Source: VXYL01 sp965116345 (lineage in GTDB: Bacteria > Pseudomonadota > Gammaproteobacteria > Pseudomonadales > Azotimanducaceae). Taken from it: a DNA stretch of 64,000 nucleotides. Position 1 is the stretch's first letter, and each line of letters begins with the position of its first letter. Location of the stretch: contig OZ220680.1 in the NCBI GenBank assembly GCA_965116345.1, forward strand, positions 2,542,001-2,606,000. The letters are read 5' to 3'. The notes below the pieces were generated by a model. The model was given only the letters and a program-made list of their open reading frames with translations, did not search any database and was not told the DNA's origin. Made by a program: the position numbers and the translations under genes. Below, piece by piece: positions 27,437 to 36,050 of this stretch.

Positions 27437-27595
27437 ACGCGCTCCGTCCCCCTTGGTACGGCCATCTTAGTGTGTCAGGTTGAAAATGGGTTGGAGTTTC
27501 AGGCGGCGATCGACCGATACCTGGCCGATACCGACGTCGGGGCGGATGCCGCTGGCCGGCGTGTAAACTGTCTACTGCTTTCCTTGGAGTTGACG

Positions 27596-28285
27596 ATGTC
27601 GGACCTCACGACCTACGAGCTTGTCGATCACGTTGCGCGGATCACGATGAACGACGGCAAGGGCAACGCCTTCGGCCCGAACATGATCGCCGCGGTCAAC
27701 ATCGACCTGGACCGCGCCGAAGCCGAAGCCAAGGCGGTGGTTCTCACCGGGCGCCCGGGCCTGTTCTCCGGCGGCTTTGACCTCAAGGTTATCCGCGGCG
27801 GCGACGAGGAAGCGGCGATCGCCATGCGTCTCGCCGGCGCCCGCCTGATGATGCGCCTCTACGGCCACCCGCAACCGCTGGTGATGGCCGCCACGGGCCA
27901 TGCGGTCGCCCTGGGCGCGTTCTGCCTGCTGACCGGCGACTACCGCATCGGCACCGACGGCGACTTCCGCGTCGGCCTCAACGAAACCGCCATCGGCATG
28001 AGCCTGCCGCCCTTCGGCCTAATGCTCGCCAAGGAACGCCTGACCCGAAGGTACCTCACCCGCGCCGCCATCGCCGCGACGATGTTCTCGCCGACGGAAG
28101 CCATGGCCGCGGGATTCCTGGACGAAGTGGTCTGTGCGGATGACCTTCAGAACAGAGCGCAGGAACAGGCCCGCGCCCTGGTTGAGCTAGACGGCTCGGC
28201 CTACGCCACCGTCAAGCAGGGACTTCGCGGCGAGTCCATCGCGAGGATCGTCGAGGGATTCGACACGGGCCCCAACTCCGCCTGA
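27596..28285 (+). CDS. Crotonase/enoyl-CoA hydratase-family protein
   Basis: A 229-residue crotonase fold protein, short for the family. FSGGFDLK and the oxyanion-hole segment GHAVALGAFCLLTGDYRIG are visible. The acid residues of true enoyl-CoA hydratases (Glu144/Glu164) are not clearly placed: the second region reads NETAIGMSLPPFG, with one Glu. It could be a hydratase, isomerase or thioesterase-like member. Start at ATG 27596 after TTGGAG. Divergent from the BCCT gene with 159 bp between starts; a shared carnitine-like pathway would be a guess. Confidence 0.85.
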   Translation: MSDLTTYELVDHVARITMNDGKGNAFGPNMIAAVNIDLDRAEAEAKAVVLTGRPGLFSGGFDLKVIRGGDEEAAIAMRLAGARLMMRLYGHPQPLVMAATGHAVALGAFCLLTGDYRIGTDGDFRVGLNETAIGMSLPPFGLMLAKERLTRRYLTRAAIAATMFSPTEAMAAGFLDEVVCADDLQNRAQEQARALVELDGSAYATVKQGLRGESIARIVEGFDTGPNSA

Positions 28286-28297
28286 CGTTTGTGGGCC

Positions 28298-28723
28298 CTA
28301 ATGGGTCGACCAACGCGACATGCCCACCCGGCGCATGTGGACGTGTTTCCGCGACTCACGTTGGAAAAGAACATCGTCTGCGATCGCCCCGACATCCACC
28401 TCGATCGATGGATCGCCCAGCACACCCGCAACCCGACCGAAGTTCAGAAAGTACCGTGAGCCATCCGTCGTGCGCTTGAGGAACCCGCAGTCGACCATGC
28501 GCCGCCGCAGGGTCACATGATCGATGTCCGCACGAACCGAGGCCAGCCAGTCCGCCAGGACCTCGTTGACCTCCGACTCCGTGTGGGGACGCCGCCGAAC
28601 CAAGCCGTCGGTAGCAACGGCAAGCAGGGTGTCCAAGTGCTCGGGATTCCTCGGCAAGCCCGTGAGCCGGCCCGACTGCAAAAACCGGCGAAACAACCCC
28701 TCGACATGTTCGCGCGTATTCAT
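28298..28723 (-). CDS. DUF2087-domain protein
   Basis: A 141-residue protein with the DUF2087 pattern: GLPRNPEHLDTLLAVA followed by YTESEVNEVL-like (HTESEVNEVLADW) and HVTLRRRMVDCGFLKRTTDGS, a winged-helix-like module often found in regulators. The start at ATG 28723 has a strong GGGAGGA. The C-terminal 50 residues are not recognised. Lies 47 bp downstream of the CmcJ-like gene on the same strand. Confidence 0.78.
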   Translation of the reverse strand: MNTREHVEGLFRRFLQSGRLTGLPRNPEHLDTLLAVATDGLVRRRPHTESEVNEVLADWLASVRADIDHVTLRRRMVDCGFLKRTTDGSRYFLNFGRVAGVLGDPSIEVDVGAIADDVLFQRESRKHVHMRRVGMSRWSTH

Positions 28724-28770
28724 GCGTCCTCCCGGGCGAGGCCCGGGCGATCGTCCGACCAAGGGGTCGA

Positions 28771-29604
28771 TTAGTAAAACGCGAGCAGCCGCATCTCGAC
28801 GCTATGCCGAGGCGCGGCGTTCGGATCAGGCTCGGGCAACTCGAACGCGGTGTGCAACGTGTACCGAGCCCGTCCATCGGTCGCCGAGTCGTAGACCTTG
28901 AAGAAGATCGCCTCGTCGGGCGTCAGGTGCGGATAGTAGAAGAACCGGTGCTTTGGGTTGTGGAGCGCCCGCCACGTTTCGCCTACACGTCCTGGGGCGG
29001 TGCGGGACACGGGCACGAAATCGGACTCCTCGACCGTACGCGCGTCCGCGATCGTGATCGGATCCGACTCGATCCGATGGCCGATCGGCCGCCACGCCTG
29101 GACGATGGCGAACCGTCTACCGAGTAACTCCTCTGCCGCGTCGGGCAGCAGATCCCGGACACGCTTGCGCGCCGACCAGTGGGTGTAATCGTTGTGGACA
29201 CCTATGGCTGGCCCTTTGATCCGATTCGCCCGTCGCACCTCCGGATCACCGTGGCGCACCGTGTGATCGAAGATGTGGATGCGTGCCGCGCCGGTGCACT
29301 GCCTGGCCAGTTTCTCCATGGCCGGGTAGTAGAGGCGCTTCACACAGGCGTCATCGAGAAAGTCGATTGGCGGCAAGGGACCGTTCAAGAGTTCGAACCC
29401 ATGCACATCGAGCGTCAACGGCTCCGGCCATGTCCGCGCATCGAGGATCGGCATTTCATGTCTGACGGTGCCTCTGCCGATATTCCGCCCCTCCACTTCC
29501 GGTGCAGCGATCTCGTAGTAGTACTTGTCGCCGTCACCGGTCGCGTAAGCCAACGAGGCCCGGATCTGGGATTGCCGGTCGAGTGTCAGGGCGGGTTCGG
29601 ACAT
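28771..29604 (-). CDS. CmcJ/NvfI-family oxidoreductase-like protein
   Basis: A 277-residue protein resembling the CmcJ/NvfI (AsaB-like) family: RIHIFDHTVRHG, GVHNDYTHWSA, VQAWRPIGHRIESDPI and the terminal FKVYDSATDGRARYTLHTAF. These proteins are related to Fe/2-oxoglutarate-type oxygenases and occur in natural-product or hydroxylation reactions. His residues in HNDYTH and HIFDH are candidate metal ligands. Substrate unknown. The start at ATG 29604 is chosen because the family match begins there; a longer frame to 29661 exists. Confidence 0.8.
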   Translation of the reverse strand: MSEPALTLDRQSQIRASLAYATGDGDKYYYEIAAPEVEGRNIGRGTVRHEMPILDARTWPEPLTLDVHGFELLNGPLPPIDFLDDACVKRLYYPAMEKLARQCTGAARIHIFDHTVRHGDPEVRRANRIKGPAIGVHNDYTHWSARKRVRDLLPDAAEELLGRRFAIVQAWRPIGHRIESDPITIADARTVEESDFVPVSRTAPGRVGETWRALHNPKHRFFYYPHLTPDEAIFFKVYDSATDGRARYTLHTAFELPEPDPNAAPRHSVEMRLLAFY

Positions 29605-29738
29605 GTCTGACTCACTGCTTCGTGGTCGACGCGCAGTATAGCCAACCAACGAACCCGTCATTGGCCCGCCGCCCTTGCGAGCGAATGGGCATTACGAAAG
29701 GCCGGCGCGTACCGATCGCATTCGTCGCGGTCCATGCG

Positions 29739-29856
29739 CGGTCGCCCGTGTCGGGTTACGGACCGCAGTGGGATGGTCACCACGGGACGCCGCCAGGGCA
29801 TCCTCTACGGACATTGGCCAACACCGCCTCTTGTGGTCTGGGGACGGAGCTTCTCG
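29739..29856. repeat. Downstream flank shared by Rpn copies A and B
   Basis: About 118 bp just after the copy A stop (GGTCGCCCGTGTCGGGTTAC through CGGACATTGGCCAACACCGC) recur almost unchanged at 34984-35104 after copy B; a shorter part recurs after copy C near 36005. These flanks show that the duplicated unit is longer than the coding sequence. Confidence 0.85.
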
Positions 29857-30807
29857 TTAGTGGTTCGAATCGAACACCTCGTCGAGCCTGCCGGCGTCGA
29901 GCACGTTGTCCGCCCAGGCCTCGAGTTCGCGCGCCGACGCCTGATCCACACGTTCGACGGTTTCGGTCGACAGTGGGCCGAATCGCCGCCGCAGTTGCCG
30001 CCGCAGCAACGCCCGCTCCCCCTCCATGCGGCCACGATTCACGCCCTGCTGCATGCCCTGCTGCATGCCCTGCTGCATGCCCTGCTGCATTCCTTCTTCG
30101 CGGGCCCTTTGGACGATTCCTGCCATGGTTCTGCTCTCCCCCGGATACTGCTGTCGGTAGCGCTGACGCTCATTGTCGGTGAGGCCGGCGTAGATGTCGA
30201 TGAAGTCGACGTACTTCGCGCGCCTCTCCCGGTCCGGCTCAAGCGCCAGCAGGCCGCGCACCGCTCCCGCGTAGACCTCGACCCGGCGCTCCCGCGGGCT
30301 GCGCATGTTCGGCAGGTTGACCCGGGCGACCACGTTGTCGCTGTCCAGCCAGGACTCGGCGGGCATCTGGGCGAGTCTGCACGCGATGTAGTCGAACGTC
30401 AGGTAGGAGCGGCGCTCGGTGCCCAGCGCGAGCGACGTTGGCGCCCGGCCGGCATCGCGCAGGAAGATCACCACCGGCACCACGCGGTCGGTGCCGAGCA
30501 TGTCGGCCAGGTCGAGGCAGTAGTGCGCCAGCCGGTAGGCCGAGAACGTCCGCCAGTCGGACTCCTCCTCCAGCGCGAACAGGACCGCGTCGCGGCGGCC
30601 GTCGGCCCACTCCACCAGGAGGGGCACGTCGAGCTCCCGGAAGCGGCCGCCGAGACGCGCCTTCAACTGCTCCTGCCGCACCGGGACGCAGCTGGCTTCG
30701 TCGTCGCGCGCCGGCGCCTCCCCGGGCGCGAAGAACTCGAGCGCCTGTCGCGGGTACTCGACGATGAGGTTCTTGAAGTTGTGGTCGTGGCTGACGGCGT
30801 CCGCCAT
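29857..30807 (-). CDS. Rpn/PD-(D/E)XK nuclease-like protein with DUF4351, copy A
   Basis: A 316-residue protein. The N-terminal two thirds resemble Rpn-type recombination-promoting nuclease/transposase-like proteins (PD-(D/E)XK fold: DAVLFALEEESDW as the likely Asp...Glu-x-Glu catalytic strand). The C-terminal 55 residues are DUF4351 (LLRRQLRRRFGPL...ELEAW). Between them is a helical stretch of four QQGM-type repeats (12-bp units, 30041-30095). The start at ATG 30807 is the same in copies C and D. One of five copies in the window; likely a mobile or self-spreading accessory family. Nuclease activity is inferred from the family. Confidence 0.82.
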   Translation of the reverse strand: MADAVSHDHNFKNLIVEYPRQALEFFAPGEAPARDDEASCVPVRQEQLKARLGGRFRELDVPLLVEWADGRRDAVLFALEEESDWRTFSAYRLAHYCLDLADMLGTDRVVPVVIFLRDAGRAPTSLALGTERRSYLTFDYIACRLAQMPAESWLDSDNVVARVNLPNMRSPRERRVEVYAGAVRGLLALEPDRERRAKYVDFIDIYAGLTDNERQRYRQQYPGESRTMAGIVQRAREEGMQQGMQQGMQQGMQQGVNRGRMEGERALLRRQLRRRFGPLSTETVERVDQASARELEAWADNVLDAGRLDEVFDSNH

Positions 30808-31033
30808 GTCCAAGTCTCGGGTTCGTACCGGGCAACAGCATCGGCGAGATGCCGGGCCGGGCACTGTGGGCGATGGCTTGAGCACCCGTAGGCGATTGCT
30901 GAAATGCGTGTGGGAGATCGTCGGCAGTTCGCGGCAACCGAAGCCCGCCCGAGGTCATGCGGTTGGACAGCTGGGCACGGGTCGGCGTGCACCCCTGGCC
31001 GCGGGACTCCTGGGGATGTGGTCTCGGCACAGG

Positions 31034-31267
31034 ACGCGCTGCGAAGACTATCGAGACCTGTATCGGGCCGAGGGCATAGCGTGGAGCCTCGAACGACAGA
31101 TTGGGCAAGGCATCGAGCAGGGCATCCCACAAGACCTCTCTGGAGAGCGTGACTTGCTGCACCGGCAAGCAGTTCGCAAGTTCGGCTTGCACACGACGTC
31201 GAGGCTCGAACACATCACAGCTGGCATCGGCGATCTCGAAGGCCTGGCGCGAGCGGGCGCGCGATGA
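31034..31267 (+). pseudogene. 3' remnant of a different Rpn/DUF4351-type gene
   Basis: On the strand opposite to copy A, an open stretch ends with CEDYRDLYRAEGIAWSLERQ, then a GQGIEQG helical repeat, then RDLLHRQAVRKFGL, which is the DUF4351 layout (L-x-RQxxRKFG). No start or N-terminal nuclease region remains, so it is a truncated relic of a divergent family member. Confidence 0.55.
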
Positions 31268-31388
31268 TCGAATGCGCCTCGGGCGCCGGGCGTCGATCCA
31301 CGCCTCGTTCTCCTCGACATCGAAAATCGGTGCCGTGAGCGGCAACCGTCGAGGTTGAGTGTCTGGCCATCGATGCACCCCCCCCGAC

Positions 31389-31811
31389 TCACAGTGTTGC
31401 GTTTGCCAGTGATTGGATGAAGTGGATTCCAGGCACCACCTTGCGGCTTAGCCGAGTGTCGTTCGTGATGAACATGTCCACGCCTGCGACCGACGCGCAG
31501 GCGAGCTGGATCGCGTCAGGTGGCGCGATCGACCGATCGCCACGAATTGAAGCGAACGTCGTCGCGGCAGCACGATCGAACGGCAGCACAACCGCCGCGG
31601 TGGCAATGGCCTGTTCATAGCGGTTCGCAAGGGTCTCGTCGCCCGCTTCAACAGGTCTAACCAGGATCTCGCCAAGGGTCAGTGTCGACGTGAGCAACTC
31701 GTCTTTCCGTTCGACCATGCGCTCGCGTAAGGCGACGACCGACTCCGCAAGTTCACCCTTGTCCTCGAGCAGGTACACGAACAGGTTCGTGTCCCAGAAT
31801 ATGCGGCTCAT
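31389..31811 (-). CDS. PIN-domain toxin, VapC-like
   Basis: A 140-residue PIN-domain ribonuclease. Acidic residues are in place: FWDTNLFVYLLED (Asp7), a mid Glu in TLTLGEILVRP, and APPDAIQLA plus FITNDTRL near the end. These toxins cleave tRNA or rRNA. The start at ATG 31811 overlaps the upstream gene stop as ATGA, the standard antitoxin-toxin coupling. Confidence 0.88.
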   Translation of the reverse strand: MSRIFWDTNLFVYLLEDKGELAESVVALRERMVERKDELLTSTLTLGEILVRPVEAGDETLANRYEQAIATAAVVLPFDRAAATTFASIRGDRSIAPPDAIQLACASVAGVDMFITNDTRLSRKVVPGIHFIQSLANATL

Positions 31812-32290
31812 TGCCAGTCGGCCCGTTGACGACGAACATAGGCGTCTGCGTCTTCGTCGGCCCAAATCTCCTTGCCGAGGCCGCGTAGCGCCAGTACGGG
31901 ATCGTCCGTTTGGCCGGCAGCCTCGCAATACTCCTCGACGTACCAATCGAGGAGGTCACGATAATGGGCCGGAATCGCTTCGCGGACAGGAACGTGTTTG
32001 CCGGTCGAGCGGCGCGGCTGACAAGGGTCACCGGGTCGAAACAAGCGTCGCCGGCCAGATGCGGTTTCGTAGAGCATGCGGTATCGCCCCGGATTGGGTG
32101 GCTTGTTGGCAACGCAGTGCTGATAGACGTGGACCTTGACCCCGGGTCGTAGAGGCTGGCCGGTGATGTCGGCCGACTCCGCTTGGGCCATGATCTCGTC
32201 GACCGAGAAGTCGGTTCGATCTGGATGACTGCGATGGAGGGTTGCAGCTGCGAGCCACACTTCGTCTGCCACCCGGATGTTGGACACCAT
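31808..32290 (-). CDS. Probable antitoxin of the PIN toxin
   Basis: A 160-residue protein with no domain I can name firmly. It begins SNIRVADEVWLAAATLH and reads like an HTH-type N terminus followed by a region (GVKVHVYQHCVANK) common to unnamed proteins encoded before PIN genes. Its stop overlaps the toxin start by ATGA. The start at ATG 32290 is taken because the AT-rich upstream segment (32291-32345) looks non-coding. The antitoxin role is inferred from position. Confidence 0.7.
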   Translation of the reverse strand: MVSNIRVADEVWLAAATLHRSHPDRTDFSVDEIMAQAESADITGQPLRPGVKVHVYQHCVANKPPNPGRYRMLYETASGRRRLFRPGDPCQPRRSTGKHVPVREAIPAHYRDLLDWYVEEYCEAAGQTDDPVLALRGLGKEIWADEDADAYVRRQRADWQ

Positions 32291-32559
32291 GTCTAAAGTC
32301 CTTGAATATGTTGAAACAGGTACTACAATACTCGAGATGAAATCAACGTGCCATGGGAGTGTCAAGCACGATTGCGGCGGTATCGCGCGGCACCCGTCCG
32401 GGCGGCGACGGTACTCGGGAACTGACACATCGCCGCATCGGCGGCACGCGTACTCCATGCCAGCACGTGCCACATGCGCTCGCCGACAAGCTGTGCACTC
32501 GCCGGCCTGATTCCCACACTGCCAAACTCAACCGAAGCCGATCCACAAGGAACCTCGCC

Positions 32560-33351
32560 GTGCCCGAAGTCGTCAGCTTGTCAGACCGAATCCGGCGGAG
32601 CGCCCGTGCTCGCCACATCGAGCCGGCACGACAGGCTGGGATGAAGACGGTGACCATCCGCGCAGGTGACCTCGGCCGCGATATGGGCCTCAACAACCGC
32701 ATGGCCGCCGTTTGCAGCGCCGTGGGCTCGAAGCAGTTTCTACGCGAAGCCGGGTTGCGTCTCGTGGAACGTGTCGGACCACGTCAGAGCACGACAACCG
32801 AGTTCCGCTTCGAAATCCTTGATCGGAGCGCCGACGAGTCGATCCGGGCTTCGACCAAGCGTGTATCCGCTCCATCGGGGTCCACACGAATCGTCTCGAA
32901 GCAGCAGAGCCCACCGGATATGGGCGATGGACGCCGGCTGTTCCTTGTCTCCTGCGTGAAGACTAAGTTGCCGACGCGAGCGCCCGCGAAGGACCTCTAC
33001 GTCTCCGCCTGGTTCCGCAAGGCGCGGGCCTGCGTGGAGAGCACGGGTTGCCCGTGGGGAATACTGTCCGCCGAACACGGCTTGCTCCATCCCGCCGAAG
33101 AGATCCGGCCCTACGAGAGGACCTTGAATGCCATGCCGGTCGCCGAACGGCGCGCTTGGGCGCACAAGGTGCTCGAGTCGATGGCCCCGTTCCTCGAGGG
33201 CATCGAAACGGTCGTATTCTTCGCTGGCCAACGATACCGGGAGTTTCTCGAGCCGGGATTGCGCGATCGTGGTGTTGCCGTATCCGTCCCCATGCTGGGT
33301 CTAAGCCAAGGGCGACAGCTTGCGTGGCTCGACGGCTGCCTCCATGGCTGA
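32560..33351 (+). CDS. DUF6884-domain protein
   Basis: A 263-residue protein starting at GTG 32560 (CACAAGGAA upstream); an earlier ATG at 32353 would add a long low-complexity leader. Residues about 1-90 (TIRAGDLGRDMGLNNRMAAV, then FRFEI) look like a small DNA-binding module known from defence genes. Residues about 125-263 are DUF6884: LFLVSCVKTK, DLYVSAWFRKAR, ILSAEHGLL and YERTLNAMP. The family is of unknown activity. It overlaps the next gene by 8 bp, so the two form one unit. Confidence 0.75.
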   Translation: MPEVVSLSDRIRRSARARHIEPARQAGMKTVTIRAGDLGRDMGLNNRMAAVCSAVGSKQFLREAGLRLVERVGPRQSTTTEFRFEILDRSADESIRASTKRVSAPSGSTRIVSKQQSPPDMGDGRRLFLVSCVKTKLPTRAPAKDLYVSAWFRKARACVESTGCPWGILSAEHGLLHPAEEIRPYERTLNAMPVAERRAWAHKVLESMAPFLEGIETVVFFAGQRYREFLEPGLRDRGVAVSVPMLGLSQGRQLAWLDGCLHG

Positions 33352-34075
33352 TCGTCTCACCGATACGCGGCGCTTCTACGAACTGCTGGTCACGCTGCAG
33401 AACTGCGTCGGCGGGCCGCGCCGGCTGGTTGACTGCACCGGTCGAATGGAGTGGCCTCGACGAGGGCTCTATTTCTTCTGCGAGGCGGGCGAGGAGCGCT
33501 CGGGTTCTGGCACCGGGTTGCGGGTCGTACGCGTAGGGACACATGGCCTGGCCGCCGGGAGTCGGAGCACGCTGTGGGGACGGTTGTCGCAGCATCGCGG
33601 CACATCGCGCGGCAGCGGCAACCATCGCGGCTCGATCTTCCGCCTGCTCGTTGGGATCGCGTTGGCGCGTCAGCAAGGCATCGCTCTGCCGCCCTCGTGG
33701 GGCGTCGGAGGGGACCCGGGTGCGGCGGCAAGGCGTCTGGGACTCGATCGGTCGGGGGTCAAATTGGCGGAGGCCGACCTCGAGATGCGCGTAAGCCGCT
33801 ACATCGGCGACATGCCGTTCCTTTGGCTGGGCGTCGAAGACGAGCCTGGTCCCGCAAGCCAGCGCGGACTGATCGAGCGCAATGCGATCGCCCTGTTGAG
33901 CGGCTATCGCGAGCCGGCGCCGGATCCGCCATCGACCGACTGGCTCGGCCATCTCAGCGACCGGGATCGCGTTCGCGGCTCGGGCCTATGGAACAACAAC
34001 CATGTTGACGAAGACTACGCCCTGTCGTTTCTCGATGTCTTGGCGAGACGGGTGGACTTGGCCAGAACATCGTAG
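33344..34075 (+). CDS. GIY-YIG-like protein
   Basis: A 243-residue protein. GLYFFCEAGEE, then RVVRVGTHGL, TLWGRLSQHRG and NHRGSIFR follow the order of GIY-YIG nuclease motifs (GLY...VGT...R..H...N.), so a GIY-YIG-type endonuclease fold is likely, though the core tyrosine pair is partly changed. A second block (LIERNAIALLSGYRE) to the end is conserved enough that a decayed copy is visible at 35842-35988. Start at ATG 33344, overlapping the DUF6884 gene by 8 bp. Confidence 0.65.
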   Translation: MADRLTDTRRFYELLVTLQNCVGGPRRLVDCTGRMEWPRRGLYFFCEAGEERSGSGTGLRVVRVGTHGLAAGSRSTLWGRLSQHRGTSRGSGNHRGSIFRLLVGIALARQQGIALPPSWGVGGDPGAAARRLGLDRSGVKLAEADLEMRVSRYIGDMPFLWLGVEDEPGPASQRGLIERNAIALLSGYREPAPDPPSTDWLGHLSDRDRVRGSGLWNNNHVDEDYALSFLDVLARRVDLARTS

Positions 34076-34168
34076 CGGCTCGCTCGCCGGGACCGTGTCC
34101 GCTGGCTGGATCGCGACTCAACACGCCAGACGCACCCCTGCTACGTCCATTCCCATTTTGCGCAAAGG

Positions 34169-34888
34169 TCAGATCCGTCTGGCGCAGACCTGCGTCAACG
34201 GGCAACGACCACAGTCAGGTTCTGTCGCGTGGCACCATTGTTGCCCGATCCGCCACGCTGGCCAGTCCAGTTGGCCGGGAAACTCTGGACTCAGCCGCCG
34301 AGAGGCCCGAATCGCTTCGTTCGCAGAGTCACCTTCGACGAACCCGACGCGACGGAACACGCGGACGAGATGAATGTCCGGCTTCACGTCTATCTGCCGC
34401 TCCTGTCCCCTGAAACAGTCAAAGTCGTCGTGGAGGATGCGCGTGGTCATGGAGGCAATCCCCGCTCCGATCCCATAGATCTCCTGCAGTGTCTTCTCCA
34501 CCTCCGCCGGAGATGCGCCGTTCCAGATGGCACCGGCGTCTCCGCCGAATCGCTCGCAGACCAGGCGCGCCGCATCCGACAAGGTTCTGGCACCTTGCCT
34601 TGGACCGTACCTTGGACGGATGGCCAAGCCGTCGACCAACCTGATCAGGTCCGGTTCGCTCATGGACGCCAACCGCGCCGGATCCAGGCAGCTGGCCTTA
34701 TCGATCTCCACCGGAATGCGCCATGCCTTATGCCACGGCATGCCCCGATCGAAGGCCACGGCGATGAGAAACGCGAACGCGTTCGTGCGGACGAGTCGCT
34801 CCGTCTCGCCGTCCAAAGCACTCCAGTCGGAACTCCCGCGGGTCGCGCCGAATTCCTTGAGTCGTTCTACGACTTCCCTGCTATTCAT
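34169..34888 (-). CDS. HhH-GPD DNA glycosylase-like protein with a 4Fe-4S site
   Basis: A 239-residue EndoIII-superfamily protein. The C-terminal cysteine pattern C-x6-C-x2-C-x5-C (WCHATEPDCGRCPLTQVCA) matches the 4Fe-4S loop of Nth/MutY exactly. The helix-hairpin-helix is IYGIGAGIASM; the Lys of bifunctional Nth (GVGxKxA) is Gly/Ala here, while an Asp equivalent to the catalytic Asp remains in VKPDIHLVRVF. It would thus be a monofunctional glycosylase or an otherwise modified enzyme. Convergent with the GIY-YIG-like gene. Confidence 0.8.
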   Translation of the reverse strand: MNSREVVERLKEFGATRGSSDWSALDGETERLVRTNAFAFLIAVAFDRGMPWHKAWRIPVEIDKASCLDPARLASMSEPDLIRLVDGLAIRPRYGPRQGARTLSDAARLVCERFGGDAGAIWNGASPAEVEKTLQEIYGIGAGIASMTTRILHDDFDCFRGQERQIDVKPDIHLVRVFRRVGFVEGDSANEAIRASRRLSPEFPGQLDWPAWRIGQQWCHATEPDCGRCPLTQVCARRI

Positions 34889-34983
34889 CGTCTGCCGCCG
34901 GCTCCAAGTTCGATTGGTTCGACGCGCCTCGGCGGTTCCCATCTGGGCAGTTGAGCACAGTTCTTAACCCGCCCGTCAGGGTG

Positions 34984-35104
34984 TGCGGTCGCCCGTGTCG
35001 GGTTACCGACTGCAGCGGGATGGTCACCACGGGACGCCACCAAGGCATCCCCTACGGACATTGGCCAACACCGCCTCTTGTCGGTCTGGGGACGGAGCTT
35101 CTCG
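34984..35104. repeat. Second copy of the A/B downstream flank
   Basis: Nearly identical to 29739-29856 (for example ATGGTCACCACGGGACGCC and CTACGGACATTGGCCAACAC) and placed at the same distance from the stop of Rpn copy B. Confidence 0.85.
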
Positions 35105-35733
35105 TTAGTGGTTCGAATCGAACACCTCGTCGAGCGTGCCGGCGTCGAGCACGTTGTCCGCCCAGGCCTCGAGTTCGCGCGCCGACGCCTGATCCACACG
35201 TTCGACGGTTTCGGTCGACAACGGGCCGAATCGCCGCCGCAGTTGCCGCCGCAGCAACGCCCGCTCCCCCTCCACGCGGCCACGATTCACGCCCTGCTGC
35301 ATTCCTTCGTCGCGGGCCCCTTGGACGATTCCTGCCATGGTGCTGCACTCCTTAAGGATACTGCCGCCGGTAGCGCCGCCGCTCATTCTCGGTGAGGCCG
35401 GCGTAGATGTCGATGAAGTCGACGTACTTCGCGCGCCTCTCCCAGTCCGGCTCAAGCGCCAGCAGGCCGCGCACCGTCCGTGCATAGATCTCGACGCGGC
35501 GCTCCCGGGGGCTGCGCATGTTCGGCAGGTTGACCCGGGCGACCACGTTGTCGCTGTCCAGCCAGGACTCGGCGGGCATCTGGGCGTGCCTGCACGCCTG
35601 GCGGACGTTCTCGGCGCATCGCCTGGCGCACTACTGCCTCGACATGGCGGACATGCTCGGCACCGACCGCGAGGTGCCGGTGGTGATCTTCCTGCGCGAC
35701 GCCGGCCGGGCGCCAACGTCGCTCGCGCTGGGT
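35105..35733 (-). pseudogene. Rpn/DUF4351 copy B, frameshifted, with an internal inversion
   Basis: From the 3' side, residues equivalent to MPAESWLD through the DUF4351 end are present, but one extra base and a TAA at about 35352-35357 break the frame (YRRQYP then stop; the rest continues in another frame as MAGIVQGARDEG). Beyond 35598 the sequence is the same gene turned around: 35598-35733 read on the plus strand gives TFSAHRLAHYCLDMADMLGT, an inverted central segment, and the N-terminal part is lost. The normal upstream flank resumes at 35734. Only one QQG unit remains. Confidence 0.88.
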
Positions 35734-35841
35734 CTCGGGTTCGTACCGGGAAACAGCATCGGCGAGATGCCGGGCCGGGCACTGTGGGCGATGGCTGAGG
35801 CACCCGTAGGCGATTGCTGAAATGCGTGTGGGAGATTGCCG

Positions 35842-35988
35842 GCAAGCCAGCGCGGACTGATAGAACGCAACGCGATCGCGACTCTCAGCAGCTATCGTGA
35901 GCCGGTGACGGACCCGCCATCGGTTGACGGCTCGGTTGTCTCAGCGCCCGGGAGCGCGTGCGCCGCTCCGGTCTATGGAACAACGGAA
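35842..35988 (+). pseudogene. Fragment duplicated from the GIY-YIG-like gene
   Basis: About 147 bp match 33849-34005: SQRGLIERNAIATLSSYREP versus SQRGLIERNAIALLSGYREP, with the same DPPS motif; the end (GLWNN) is out of frame. It lies between Rpn copies B and C and shows a past rearrangement of the region. Confidence 0.8.
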
Positions 35989-36050
35989 AATCCACGTCAG
36001 CCCAACGGACATTGGCCAACACCTCCTCTCATCGATCTGGGGCGTAGCCG

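Noticed and set aside
27596..28285. CaiD (carnitinyl-CoA dehydratase) paired with a CaiT-like transporter
   Set aside because: The crotonase is shorter than CaiD, lacks a clear second catalytic Glu, is divergently transcribed, and no caiB/caiC genes are nearby.
30239..31378. A 379-codon minus-strand frame overlapping Rpn copy A
   Set aside because: The downstream half is the shifted reading of copy A and the upstream half (DVEENEAWIDARRPRR) has no recognisable family; the opposite strand holds a better candidate relic.
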